Source: Firmicutes bacterium AM55-24TS
GTDB lineage: Bacteria; Bacillota; Clostridia; UBA1381
Direction of reading: 5' to 3'
NCBI GenBank assembly: GCA_003460745.1
Contig: QTVU01000027.1
Coordinates: 1 to 37,557 of the forward strand
Length of the DNA: 37,557 bases
Positions 1 through 8,301 of the stretch are shown here, one piece after another. Position 1 is the first letter of the stretch, and each line of letters begins with the position of its first letter. The notes beneath the pieces were generated by a model. The model was given only the letters and a program-made list of their open reading frames with translations, was not told the DNA's origin and ran no database searches. Position numbers and translations under genes: made by a program.

Positions 1-142
1 ATCCTTTTTAGATGAAACGACATCAATTTAGGAAATATAAAAAAAATAGTAGAAATTTAGTCATAGATGTGATCCTTTTTAGATGAAACGACATCAATTT
101 AGGAAATATAAAAAAAATAGTAGAAATTTAGTCATAGATGTG
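1..142. repeat. Two tandem copies of a 71-bp repeat
   Basis: Positions 1-71 and 72-142 are identical copies, and the window opens exactly at a repeat boundary, so more copies may lie outside. Each copy holds an imperfect inverted repeat centred on GATG-AAACGA-CATC and a long A-rich stretch. The array lies just upstream of the integrase pseudogene, where Tn916-type elements normally carry xis. It could be an array of recombinase or regulator sites, or a simple duplication. No coding potential is seen. Confidence 0.9.
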
Positions 143-149
143 ATATACT
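121..149 (+). promoter_or_regulatory. Possible promoter of the integrase relic
   Basis: TATACT at 144-149 is preceded by TG one base upstream (an extended -10) and, 17 bases further up, by TAGAAA at 121-126. The -35 lies inside the second 71-bp repeat. A five-codon mini-frame starting at 162 ends at the integrase ribosome site (AAAGGAG, 179-185) and might be a leader. This is a motif match only. Confidence 0.35.
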
Positions 150-194
150 AATATTACACTATGGCTTCTTTTTGTTAGAAAGGAGCAAATATTT

Positions 195-1373
195 ATGAGT
201 GAAAAAAGAAGAGATAAGAAAGGAAGGATTTTAAGAAACGGCGAATGTCAAAGGGATAATGGTTTATACCAATTTGACTATGTTGATATATTTGGTAAGG
301 CAAAATGTGTTTACAGTTGGAAACTTGAAGAAACTGATCCGCTTCCTAAAGGAAAGAGAAAATGTATTTCATTAAGAGAAAAAGAAAAAGAAATATTGAA
401 GGATATTGATGATGGACTTATACCATATGGTGGTAATCTTACGGTGTATGAATATGTTATTCAAAGAAGAGGAGTGCGAGAAAATACAAGAACAGGTTAC
501 AATACTGTATTGAGACGCTTAGAGAAAGAACCTTTTGGTATGCGTAGGATTGATGAAGTGAAAATTTCAGATGCAAAGCTTTGGCTTATAAAGCTTCAGG
601 AAAATGATGGATTAAGTTACAGTACCATTCATAGTATAAGAGGTGTTTTACGACCGGCGTTTAAAATGGCTCTGGATGATGAACTTATACGAAAAAATCC
701 GTTTGATTTTTCTGCTTTTACAATTATTGTAAATGATGGTGTAAGACGAGATGCATTGACACATGATCAAAAAAGAAAATTTTTGGCTTTTATCAAAAAT
801 GACAAGCATTTTTGTAAATATTATGATGCAATATATATTCTGTTTTATACGGGTATGCGTATTTCAGAATTTACCGGATTGACTATAAATGATATTGATT
901 TAAAAGCAAAGAAAATCAATATTGAACGCCAGCTTATACGCCCAAGTAATATGAGGTATACTATATGAAAAACCCAAAACGAGGCAGGAAAAAGGATTAT
1001 ACCGATAACAGATAATGTATGTCAATGTTTTGAAAGGATTCTTAATAACAGAACGTCCTTAAAGATTGAGCCTGTCGTAGATGGTTATTCGGGATTTCTC
1101 TATTTAGATAAAAACAATATGCCTACTGTTGCAATGCATTGGGAAAAGTATTTTCAGCATATCCGCGAAAAATATAATAGCATATATAAAGAAGAATTGC
1201 CGCTAATAACACCTCATGTTTGCAGTCATATGGCAAGTGCAGGAATCAATCCAAAACATTTACAGTATTTGATGGGGCATTCAGATTTAAGCGTTACTAT
1301 GAATACATACACTCATGCAGAGTATGAAAATGTTGAGAAGGAGCTAAAACAGCTACAATGCGCCGTCCTGTAA
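195..1373 (+). pseudogene. int: Tn916-family tyrosine integrase, inactivated
   Basis: The N-terminus (MSEKRRDKKGRIL), arm-binding region and core closely resemble the Tn916 integrase, a tyrosine recombinase that excises and inserts conjugative transposons. The box I arginine (TGMRISEF), the late histidine (LMGHSD) and the tyrosine (MNTYTH) are present. Three lesions are visible. An extra T near 966 makes a TGA stop at 966-968. A base is missing near 980-981, which restores the frame, so both parts lie in one frame. About five codons are missing after ITPHVC, removing the box II arginine-histidine of the usual HxxRHTF motif. Product activity is very unlikely. The gene reads toward the element's right end, as in Tn916, so the junction with the chromosome should lie in 1374-1533. 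Family recognition is confident; the ancestral bases are inferred. Confidence 0.9.
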
Positions 1374-1533
1374 ATTCGTCAAAATCGTCTTATTTTACAG
1401 AGGATTTACAGAAAATGACCATCAAATTAAGTGGCAAATCATAAGAAAGCATAAAATTAACAGATAATGTAAAGTGTCGAAAAATGTAGGCATAGAGCCA
1501 AAAATAAGGGTTTAAAGGAGTTTAAAAGAGTTT

Positions 1534-1983
1534 ATGAATATACTGTTTGTATGTACAGGCAACACGTGCAGAAGTGCGATGGCGGCGGCGATAATGGACA
1601 AAATCGCTGTTGAAAACGACCTTGATGTATTTATCGAATCAGCCGGAATATTTGCCGAGGACGGTCAAGGTGCAAGTGAAAATGCGATTAAAGCACTTAT
1701 GAAATACGGCATAGACTTATCAGGCCATAGAACACAGCCTGTAACGGAGGACCTTATAAAGCAATGTGATTTAATCCTAACAATGACAGAGGGACACAAG
1801 CAAATACTTGAGCCTTTGGCAAAAGGCAAGGTATACACATTACTTGAATATGCAGGTTCAAGCGGTGACATATCCGATCCTTACGGCGGTGACCTTGAAG
1901 AATATGAAGAAGTTGCACAAGAGATTTATGACGCGCTTGTAGACATTGCGGAAAAAATCGCAGATATGCAAAGTAAAAAGTGA
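1534..1983 (+). CDS. ywlE: Low-molecular-weight phosphatase, protein-arginine-phosphatase type
   Basis: This is a 149-residue cytoplasmic phosphatase of the LMW-PTP family. The P-loop is CTGNTCRS (Cys7 nucleophile, Arg13), and the general acid is Asp115 in SDPYGG. Thr11 in the P-loop is the residue that, in Bacillus YwlE, favours phosphoarginine over phosphotyrosine, so a role in reversing McsB-type arginine phosphorylation is likely. Length and numbering match YwlE almost exactly. The start has AAAGGAG at 1514-1520, within a locally repeated GTTTAAAG/AGTTTAAAAG stretch. It is the first gene after the integrase relic and leads the rimI-tsaD operon. An ordinary tyrosine phosphatase or arsenate reductase is less likely. 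Confidence 0.85.
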   Translation: MNILFVCTGNTCRSAMAAAIMDKIAVENDLDVFIESAGIFAEDGQGASENAIKALMKYGIDLSGHRTQPVTEDLIKQCDLILTMTEGHKQILEPLAKGKVYTLLEYAGSSGDISDPYGGDLEEYEEVAQEIYDALVDIAEKIADMQSKK

Positions 1984-1984
1984 T

Positions 1985-2443
1985 ATGAAAAATATTACGA
2001 TAACACGAATGACAGATGATGACGTTGCGGAAATTGCGGAGCTTGAAAAAAAGTGCTTTGCAGTTCCGTGGTCGGAAAAATCTTTTCACGACGAAATGCA
2101 AAACAAACTTGCGGTGTATTTTGTCGCAAAGGATAATGGTAAGTGTATAGGCTATGCAGGGTTTTGGAACGTGTCGGGTGAGGGTGACATAACAAATATC
2201 GCAGTACTTCCGGAATACAGAAAAAACGGAATAGGCAGTATGCTTATCAGTGAAATGATAAAAACAGCCATTACATTAAAGCTGGAACTTTTAACTCTTG
2301 AAGTCCGCAAAAGTAACATAGCGGCCCAAGGGCTTTACAAGAAATACGGTTTTGATATAATAGGTGAGAGGAAAAGATATTACAGTGATAACGGTGAGGA
2401 CGCTTGGATAATGACGAAAAGCTTTGAACCGTGTGAGGAGTGA
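1985..2443 (+). CDS. rimI: Ribosomal protein S18 alanine N-acetyltransferase
   Basis: This is a GNAT-fold N-acetyltransferase of 152 residues. The acetyl-CoA loop is visible as [10 protein letters not shown], followed by the long alpha segment and the C-terminal EDAWIMTK. RimI acetylates the N-terminus of ribosomal protein S18. An upstream in-frame ATG at 1946 would overlap the phosphatase by 38 bases; the ATG at 1985, one base after the previous stop, fits GNAT family length better. The position directly before tsaD is the usual clostridial and Bacillus arrangement and supports RimI over another GNAT. The partners tsaE and tsaB, usually just upstream, are not in this window. Confidence 0.87.
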   Translation: MKNITITRMTDDDVAEIAELEKKCFAVPWSEKSFHDEMQNKLAVYFVAKDNGKCIGYAGFWNVSGEGDITNIAVLPEYRKNGIGSMLISEMIKTAITLKLELLTLEVRKSNIAAQGLYKKYGFDIIGERKRYYSDNGEDAWIMTKSFEPCEE

Positions 2444-2447
2444 TAAC

Positions 2448-3449
2448 GTGCTTATACTTGGAATTGAAAGTTCATGTGACGAAACTGCGGCTGCTGTCGT
2501 AAAAGACGGCAGAGAGGTTTTGTCTAATGTAATAAATACGCAGATTGCACTGCACAAAAAATTCGGAGGTGTTGTGCCGGAGGTTGCGTCAAGACGGCAT
2601 ATTGAAACGATTGACGCGGTTATAGACGAGGCATTGGAGGAGGCAAACGTAACATTTGACGATATTGACGCGATTGCGGTTACATACGGTCCGGGTCTTG
2701 TCGGTGCGTTGCTTGTCGGAGTATCAACGGCAAAAGCACTTGCGTTTGCACTTAACAAACCGCTTGTGCCGGTACATCACATAAAGGGACACATAATGGC
2801 TAATTTTGTGGCACACAAAGATTTAGAACCGCCGTTTGTATGTCTTGTTGCGTCAGGCGGACACAGTCATATTGTGAGCGTTGAGGATTACACGCATCTT
2901 GAAATAATGGGCAGAACACGTGACGATGCGGCAGGTGAGGCGTTTGACAAAATAGCTCGTGTGCTTGGTTTGGGTTATCCGGGCGGCCCGCTTATTGATA
3001 AACTTGCCAAAGAGGGTAATCCGAAAGCGGTTGATTTTCCACGCGTGAGAATGGATAAAAATTCGCTTGATTTCTCATTCAGCGGTGTTAAAACAGCGGT
3101 CATAAATTATCTTCACAAACTTGAACAAAACGGTGAAGAATATAATAAAGCCGACATTGCCGCAAGCTTTCAGGATGCGGTTACGGACGTTTTGTGTGAA
3201 CACACGATAGAGGCGGCAGAACAGAAAAACAGCAAGATTATCGCACTTGCAGGCGGTGTTGCGTCAAACAGTGCGTTGCGTGAAAAAATGACAAAACTTG
3301 CAGGCGAAAAGGGCATAAAAGTTGTATATCCGGAGCCTATACTTTGTACGGATAATGCAGTAATGATAGCCTGTGCGGGATATTACGGTTATCTTGAAAA
3401 GAATTTTGCGGATATGACGCTTAATGCGATACCGTCACTTTCACTATAA
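2448..3449 (+). CDS. tsaD: tRNA N6-threonylcarbamoyladenosine transferase subunit TsaD
   Basis: TsaD is the catalytic subunit that moves threonylcarbamoyl from TC-AMP onto A37 of ANN-decoding tRNAs, working with TsaB and TsaE. The 333-residue ASKHA protein begins [14 protein letters not shown]. Metal ligands are His111 and His115 in HHIKGH, and the ATP-binding region contains VASGGHSH. A conserved SFSGVKTA and a terminal IACAGYY segment are present. The chosen start is GTG at 2448, seven bases after the ribosome site GAGGAG; an ATG at 2424 adds eight poorly conserved residues and overlaps rimI. The gene is four bases downstream of rimI. Confidence 0.96.
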   Translation: MLILGIESSCDETAAAVVKDGREVLSNVINTQIALHKKFGGVVPEVASRRHIETIDAVIDEALEEANVTFDDIDAIAVTYGPGLVGALLVGVSTAKALAFALNKPLVPVHHIKGHIMANFVAHKDLEPPFVCLVASGGHSHIVSVEDYTHLEIMGRTRDDAAGEAFDKIARVLGLGYPGGPLIDKLAKEGNPKAVDFPRVRMDKNSLDFSFSGVKTAVINYLHKLEQNGEEYNKADIAASFQDAVTDVLCEHTIEAAEQKNSKIIALAGGVASNSALREKMTKLAGEKGIKVVYPEPILCTDNAVMIACAGYYGYLEKNFADMTLNAIPSLSL

Positions 3450-3450
3450 G

Positions 3451-3480
3451 GAGACACTAAAAACAGGGACACTAAAAGGA
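3451..3480. repeat. Doubled GGGACACTAAAA motif
   Basis: Between tsaD and aroB the sequence holds GAGACACTAAAAA (3451) and AGGGACACTAAAAGGA (3465), a near-direct repeat that also supplies the aroB ribosome site. Similar 13-mers occur inside nadE (26182) and at the end of rarA (25198, 25222). Whether this is a dispersed repeat or chance cannot be settled by eye. Confidence 0.5.
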
Positions 3481-3489
3481 ATATTGAAT

Positions 3490-4569
3490 ATGGAAAATTT
3501 ATTTGTTGATTTAGGAAAAAAATCATACGATATACTTTTTTCGGATAGCTTTAACGGCTTTGCAAAAGCAATGTCGGATATAAATGCACCGAAAAAATTA
3601 CTTGTTGTAACGGACAGTAACGTAGAAAAACTATATGCCGACGAAGTAAATGATTTACTTATAAAAAACGGCTATGATTCAAAAATATACGCATTTACGG
3701 CAGGTGAAGAAAACAAGGGTATGGATACAATACTCGGCATATGCGGTGCGTGTATCGAACACGAAATGGACAGAAAAAGTATGATTGTAGCACTTGGCGG
3801 CGGCGTGGTAGGAGATATGGCAGGATTTGCCGCGGCAATATTTATGCGCGGTATTGATTTTGTGCAAGTGCCTACAACACTACTTTCACAGTCGGACAGC
3901 TCTGTCGGCGGAAAAACAGGTATTGACTTTATGGAAAGCAAGAATATTTTAGGTGCTTTTCATCAGCCGAAACTTGTGTACATAAATGTGGCAACTTTGA
4001 AATCACTTCCGAACGAACAATTTGTTTCGGGTATGGGAGAGGTTATCAAGCACGGAATTATAAGAGACAGCGAGTTCTTTGATTATATCGAGAAAAACAG
4101 CGACAAGATAAAAACACTTGACAATGAAACGCTTATAAAGATGGACAAGATAAATTGTTCGATTAAGGCTGACGTTGTTGAGCAGGACGAAAAAGAAAAT
4201 GGACTTCGTGCAATTCTCAATTTCGGTCATACAATCGGTCACGCGGTCGAATCGGCATACGATTTTAAGATGACTCACGGTGAGTGTGTCGGAATCGGTA
4301 TGGTCGGTGCATCGTATATTGCGTATAAGCGAAATATGATTGATGAAAGTACATTAAATCGTATTGAGAACGTACTTGATATGTACGGTTTTAAAATTCG
4401 TGTTGATTTGCCTGAAAAAGAGGTTGTTTACGGCTATATGCAGAAGGATAAAAAGAAAATTGCAGGTAAATTAAAATTTGTTTTGCCGACAAAAGTCGGC
4501 GAGGTTATGCAGACGACTGATGTTTCAAAGGACGAAATATTTGCTGCATTCGATTATATTACAAAATAA
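3490..4569 (+). CDS. aroB: 3-dehydroquinate synthase
   Basis: AroB converts DAHP to 3-dehydroquinate, the second step of the shikimate pathway, using NAD and a divalent metal in the cytoplasm. Family signatures are the NAD loop GGGVVGDMAGF, the segment VGGKTGIDF, the metal-ligand region GEVIKHG and the histidine motif FGHTIGHAVE, then HGECVGIGM. Length is 359 residues, normal for the family. The ATG at 3490 is preceded by AAAAGGA; a start at 3424 would overlap tsaD and add an unconserved extension. No other shikimate gene is nearby, so its place in this operon is not pathway-based. Confidence 0.96.
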   Translation: MENLFVDLGKKSYDILFSDSFNGFAKAMSDINAPKKLLVVTDSNVEKLYADEVNDLLIKNGYDSKIYAFTAGEENKGMDTILGICGACIEHEMDRKSMIVALGGGVVGDMAGFAAAIFMRGIDFVQVPTTLLSQSDSSVGGKTGIDFMESKNILGAFHQPKLVYINVATLKSLPNEQFVSGMGEVIKHGIIRDSEFFDYIEKNSDKIKTLDNETLIKMDKINCSIKADVVEQDEKENGLRAILNFGHTIGHAVESAYDFKMTHGECVGIGMVGASYIAYKRNMIDESTLNRIENVLDMYGFKIRVDLPEKEVVYGYMQKDKKKIAGKLKFVLPTKVGEVMQTTDVSKDEIFAAFDYITK

Positions 4570-4580
4570 GGAGATTATAT

Positions 4581-5048
4581 ATGCTTTGGCTTATTATTGC
4601 GATGCTTATAATTATAGCCGATCAAGCGGTAAAATACTTGGTCGTTTCGGGTATGAATGTAGGCGATACCGCATTTTCGATACTGAATTTATTTGATATA
4701 ACATATATTCAAAATAAGGGCGCGGCATTTTCATTACTTTCGGGAAAACTCTCGCTTTTGAGCATTATTTCGGTTGTATTCTGCGTTTGTGCGGTAATAT
4801 ACTGGATAAAGAAAAAGCCGACACATCCGCTTTTGTGTACATCGATTACAATGATGTTTGCGGGCGCATTCGGCAATGCAATAGACAGAATTTTCAGAGG
4901 TTTTGTTATTGACTATATACAGACGTCATTTATAAACTTTCCGGTATTCAATATTGCCGATATAGGTATAACTGTCGGTGCGATATTGCTTGTGGTTTAT
5001 TTTATTTGGTTTGATAAAGAGGATAAAAATGCAGACGTTAAAAATTAA
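4581..5048 (+). CDS. lspA: Lipoprotein signal peptidase II
   Basis: LspA is the inner-membrane aspartyl protease that removes signal peptides from lipid-modified prolipoproteins. The 155-residue protein has four predicted membrane helices. Catalytic aspartates are Asp111 (RGFVIDY) and Asp127 (FNIADI); the conserved Asp14 (ADQAVKY) and Asn99/Arg103 (GNAIDR) are also present. A good ribosome site (AAGGAG) lies eight bases before the ATG. The gene sits 11 bases after aroB and overlaps the pseudouridine synthase by 20 bases. The lspA-rluD pairing is standard in Firmicutes. Confidence 0.96.
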   Translation: MLWLIIAMLIIIADQAVKYLVVSGMNVGDTAFSILNLFDITYIQNKGAAFSLLSGKLSLLSIISVVFCVCAVIYWIKKKPTHPLLCTSITMMFAGAFGNAIDRIFRGFVIDYIQTSFINFPVFNIADIGITVGAILLVVYFIWFDKEDKNADVKN

Positions 5049-5940
5049 TGCGGCAGAGGAAAACAAAGGCGAAAGACTTGATAAATTCATTGCGGACAAT
5101 TCGGATATTTCGAGAAGTTATGCGGCAAAATTATGCGAGGACGGTCTTGTGCTTTGCGGAGAAAAACAGCTTTTAAAGAAATATAAGATTTTGGGTACGG
5201 AGGAAATAACGATAAATGTACCCGAACCCGAAGAACATTCTATTGAGCCTGAAAATATACCGCTTAATATCGTATATGAGGACAGTGATGTTATCGTTGT
5301 GAACAAACCGCAGGGACTTTGCGTTCACCCTGCACCGGGTAACGAGAGGGGTACGCTTGTAAACGGTCTTGTCTACCATTGCGGTGACGAACTTTCTGCA
5401 ATTAACGGTGTAATCCGTCCCGGGATTGTGCATAGAATTGATAAGGACACGTCGGGACTTTTGATAGTCGCAAAAAATAATGAGGCACATTTGAAGTTGT
5501 CGGAACAGCTTAAAGAACGCAAAGCAATGCGTAAATATGTTGCACTTGTAAACGGCAATATAAAAGAGGACAGCGGCACAATAAATAAGCCTATCGGCAG
5601 AAATCCGTCTGACAGAAAGAAAATGGCTGTTGTATTCGGCGGACGTGAGGCGGTTACGCATTTTAACGTACTTGAACGATTCGGACAATATACACTTGTT
5701 GAATGTATCCTTGAAACAGGCAGAACACATCAGATAAGAGTGCATATGGCGTCAATCGGTCACAGCATAGTAGGCGACCCGCTTTACGGAATTAAAAAAG
5801 AAAAGTTCAATTTAAACGGTCAGTTGCTTCACGCAAAAACGATTGGTTTTGTACACCCGCGGACAGGCAAAATGATGGAATTTACAAGTGATATACCGGA
5901 GTATTTTGAAAATGTACTCGAAAAGTTGAGAAAAAGATAA
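5029..5940 (+). CDS. rluD: RluD-family 23S rRNA pseudouridine synthase
   Basis: The 303-residue protein has an N-terminal S4 RNA-binding domain (about 14-60) and an RluA/RluD catalytic domain. The catalytic motif HRIDKDTSG places the nucleophilic Asp at 138; GRTHQIRVHMA and GDPLYG follow. It should isomerise specific uridines in large-subunit rRNA. The exact target sites cannot be told from sequence, so the symbol follows the family (YlyB in Bacillus). The ATG at 5029 lies inside the lspA tail with AAAGAGG upstream, which indicates translational coupling. It is the last gene of the ywlE operon. No clear terminator follows. Confidence 0.93.
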   Translation: MQTLKINAAEENKGERLDKFIADNSDISRSYAAKLCEDGLVLCGEKQLLKKYKILGTEEITINVPEPEEHSIEPENIPLNIVYEDSDVIVVNKPQGLCVHPAPGNERGTLVNGLVYHCGDELSAINGVIRPGIVHRIDKDTSGLLIVAKNNEAHLKLSEQLKERKAMRKYVALVNGNIKEDSGTINKPIGRNPSDRKKMAVVFGGREAVTHFNVLERFGQYTLVECILETGRTHQIRVHMASIGHSIVGDPLYGIKKEKFNLNGQLLHAKTIGFVHPRTGKMMEFTSDIPEYFENVLEKLRKR

Positions 5941-5957
5941 ACTTTTAATAAATACAC

Positions 5958-5986
5958 TTGCAATTTAGTGACGAAAAAGGTATTAT
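5958..5986 (+). promoter_or_regulatory. Sigma-A-type promoter of the ddl operon
   Basis: TTGCAA at 5958-5963 and TATTAT at 5981-5986 are separated by 17 bases. TATAAT three bases further down is an alternative -10 with a long spacer. The ribosome site AGGAG is at 6005-6009. Confidence 0.6.
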
Positions 5987-6019
5987 AATATTATATAAAG
6001 TTTTAGGAGTGATTACATA

Positions 6020-7078
6020 ATGTTAGAATTGTGTGTTATTTTCGGCGGACAGTCACCGGAACACGAAATTTCAAGAAAATCGGTTACATCGGTTTTAAAT
6101 AACCTTAATAAAGATAAATACAATATTTCAACAATAGGAATTACAAAAAACGGTGCATGGTATCTGTACACAGGCGACTATGCAAAGATTGAAAGCGGAG
6201 AATGGGAACAGGATACGGAAAACAAGAAGAAGGCAATTCTTTCTCCTGATGCAGAGGATAAGGCTATAATTGTTTTTGACGGCGATAAGGTTATGAAAAT
6301 TCATCCTGACGTTATTTTTCCTGTACTTCACGGTGAGTTCGGAGAGGACGGAACAATTCAAGGTCTTTTTGAACTTTCGGGAATACCTTATGTCGGTATG
6401 GGCGTAATGGCGTCTGCAAACGGTATGGATAAGACTTCATCAAAAATCGTGTTTGCAAGTGCAGATATTCCGCAGGCTGATTGGGTTGTTGTAAATAAAA
6501 CAGACAACTTTGAAGATAAGATGGATGAAATCGAAAACAAGCTTGGTTATCCTTGCTTTGTTAAGCCTGCAAGAACAGGTTCGTCTGTCGGAGTGGGAAA
6601 GGCTCACGACAGAAAAGAATTAAAAGCCGCACTTGAAAATGCCGCACAGTTTGACAGAAAAATACTTGTAGAAGAAAATATCGACGGTCATGAGGTTGAA
6701 TGTGCCGTACTTGGTAATGAGGACGTAAAAGCCGCAACAGTAGGTGAAATTATGCCAACTGTTGAATTTTATGACTTTGATGCAAAGTACAACGACAACT
6801 CAACAGAACTTAAAATTCCTGCCGATCTGCCTAAGGAAACAATCGAGCAAATCAGAGAGTATGCCGTAAGAGCGTTTAAGGCACTTGACGGCAGCGGACT
6901 TTCAAGAGTTGACTTTTTTGTTAAACACAGTGACGGAAGTGTTGTATTAAATGAAATCAACACACTTCCGGGATTTACAAACATAAGTATGTATCCGAAA
7001 CTATGGGGTGCTGTCGGTATAGAATACAGCGAGCTTTTAGACAAACTTATCGAGCTTGCGGAAAAGAGAGTAAAATAA
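6020..7078 (+). CDS. ddl: D-alanine--D-alanine ligase
   Basis: Ddl joins two D-alanines with ATP in the cytoplasm to make the dipeptide that ends the peptidoglycan stem. The 352-residue ATP-grasp enzyme shows the start FGGQSPEHEISRKS, the loop ARTGSSVGVGKA, and the C-terminal metal site VLNEINTLPGFT. In the omega loop the sequence EFYDFDAKY keeps Tyr257, the residue whose change to Phe in Leuconostoc-type enzymes gives D-Ala-D-Lac, so a normal dipeptide product is expected. It leads the ddl-murI-DUF1934-ctp operon from its own promoter. Confidence 0.95.
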   Translation: MLELCVIFGGQSPEHEISRKSVTSVLNNLNKDKYNISTIGITKNGAWYLYTGDYAKIESGEWEQDTENKKKAILSPDAEDKAIIVFDGDKVMKIHPDVIFPVLHGEFGEDGTIQGLFELSGIPYVGMGVMASANGMDKTSSKIVFASADIPQADWVVVNKTDNFEDKMDEIENKLGYPCFVKPARTGSSVGVGKAHDRKELKAALENAAQFDRKILVEENIDGHEVECAVLGNEDVKAATVGEIMPTVEFYDFDAKYNDNSTELKIPADLPKETIEQIREYAVRAFKALDGSGLSRVDFFVKHSDGSVVLNEINTLPGFTNISMYPKLWGAVGIEYSELLDKLIELAEKRVK

Positions 7079-7890
7079 TGGATAACAAATGTATAGGTGT
7101 TTTTGATTCAGGACTTGGAGGACTTACTGCCGTAAAGCAGATAATAAATGAGTTACCGAAAGAGGACATTATATATTTTGGTGATACGGGCAGAGTTCCT
7201 TACGGCTCGCGTTCAAAAGAAACGTTGCTTAAATATACAAGAGGTGACATACGTTTTCTTAACACATTTGATGTGAAAATTATAGTTATCGCTTGCGGAA
7301 CTGCAAGTTCTGCGGCATTGCCTGCGATTAAGGACGAATTTGACGTGCCGATTATCGGCGTAATTGACGCGGCTGTTTATGCGGCGGTAAGAGCGACAAA
7401 GAACAAGAAAATCGGCGTTATAGGTACGGCGGGAACAATCAAAAGCGGTGAATACGAAAAGCAGATAAAGGCATATGACAGCGAGATGCAGACTTTTGCA
7501 AAGGCTTGCCCTATGTTTGTACCGCTTGTTGAAAACGGATATTTCGATACGGAGGTTACGAGAATTATCGTGGCGGAATATCTTGAAGAAATAAGAAATC
7601 AAGGTGTTGATACACTTATTTTGGGCTGTACGCATTATCCTTTGATTGAAAAGGTTATAAGAGAATATATGGGTGATGACGTTACACTTATAAATTCGGG
7701 TGCGGAGGTTGCAAAGTATTTAAAAAAGAAACTTACAAAAGAAAACCTTTTGCATGACGGCAAGTGTGACGAAAATCAATACAGATATTATGTAAGCGAT
7801 GATATATCAAGCTTTGAGGAGCTTGGCGGAATTTTCCTTGAAAGAGAAATTAACGGACAGGTGAATAAGATTGACATTGAAAAATACTGA
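7078..7890 (+). CDS. murI: Glutamate racemase
   Basis: MurI makes D-glutamate for peptidoglycan by a two-cysteine, cofactor-free racemisation. The 270-residue protein has FDSGLGGLT (Asp10, Ser11), the first cysteine Cys73 in IACGTASS and the second Cys184 in LGCTHYPLI. The residue after Cys73 is Gly, whereas most racemases have Asn (ACNTAS); the effect is unknown. The ATG at 7078 shares its A with the TAA of ddl, implying translational coupling. Pairing with ddl makes a peptidoglycan-precursor operon. Confidence 0.95.
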   Translation: MDNKCIGVFDSGLGGLTAVKQIINELPKEDIIYFGDTGRVPYGSRSKETLLKYTRGDIRFLNTFDVKIIVIACGTASSAALPAIKDEFDVPIIGVIDAAVYAAVRATKNKKIGVIGTAGTIKSGEYEKQIKAYDSEMQTFAKACPMFVPLVENGYFDTEVTRIIVAEYLEEIRNQGVDTLILGCTHYPLIEKVIREYMGDDVTLINSGAEVAKYLKKKLTKENLLHDGKCDENQYRYYVSDDISSFEELGGIFLEREINGQVNKIDIEKY

Positions 7891-8296
7891 TAACGAATAT
7901 CGTATAAAGGTCAGCAACAGACAGACGATTGATTCGGAAACCGACACGATAGAAGAAACGGCTTACGGAAATTATACCGAAAAAAACGGTAAGCAGTATA
8001 TAACGTACAAAACAGAAAATAACGGAGATAAAATTTCGTCTATGATAAAAATAGACGGCAACGAGATACTTATAAAACGTACGGGAAGTGTAAATTCGTC
8101 AATGACGTATAAGGTTGATACAAAGAAAGAGTTTTTGTATCATTTGCCTTACGGCACAGTGCCGATGGAGATTGAAACGCAAAGAATAGTATCAAAACTT
8201 GACGAAAACGGCGGAACTATCGAGCTTGTTTATACACTTACGGTACAGGGCGAAAAATATTTTAACGATATGAAAATAACAGTAAGTAAGAGGTAG
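7871..8296 (+). CDS. DUF1934 (YwiB-like) beta-barrel protein
   Basis: This is a small protein of about 141 residues resembling DUF1934, a calycin-like beta-barrel family of unknown function. Visible family features are the opening VSNRQTIDSETDTIEE, the core KQYITYK, and the later FLYHLPYGTVPMEIET. There is no signal peptide or membrane segment, so it is probably cytoplasmic. The start is uncertain: TTG at 7871 (AGGTGA at 7859-7864) or TTG at 7877, both inside the murI tail. It lies between murI and a processing protease in one operon, which suggests an envelope-linked role but does not prove it. Confidence 0.82.
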   Translation: MTLKNTDNEYRIKVSNRQTIDSETDTIEETAYGNYTEKNGKQYITYKTENNGDKISSMIKIDGNEILIKRTGSVNSSMTYKVDTKKEFLYHLPYGTVPMEIETQRIVSKLDENGGTIELVYTLTVQGEKYFNDMKITVSKR

Positions 8297-8301
8297 TGCA
8301 T

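Noticed and set aside
1..142. CRISPR-like array
   Set aside because: Two perfect 71-bp tandem units have no repeat-spacer alternation and no cas genes nearby.
6020..7078. VanA-type or D-Ala-D-Lac ligase
   Set aside because: The omega-loop Tyr257 of DAKY is kept, and the gene is in a housekeeping operon with murI, without vanH or vanX.
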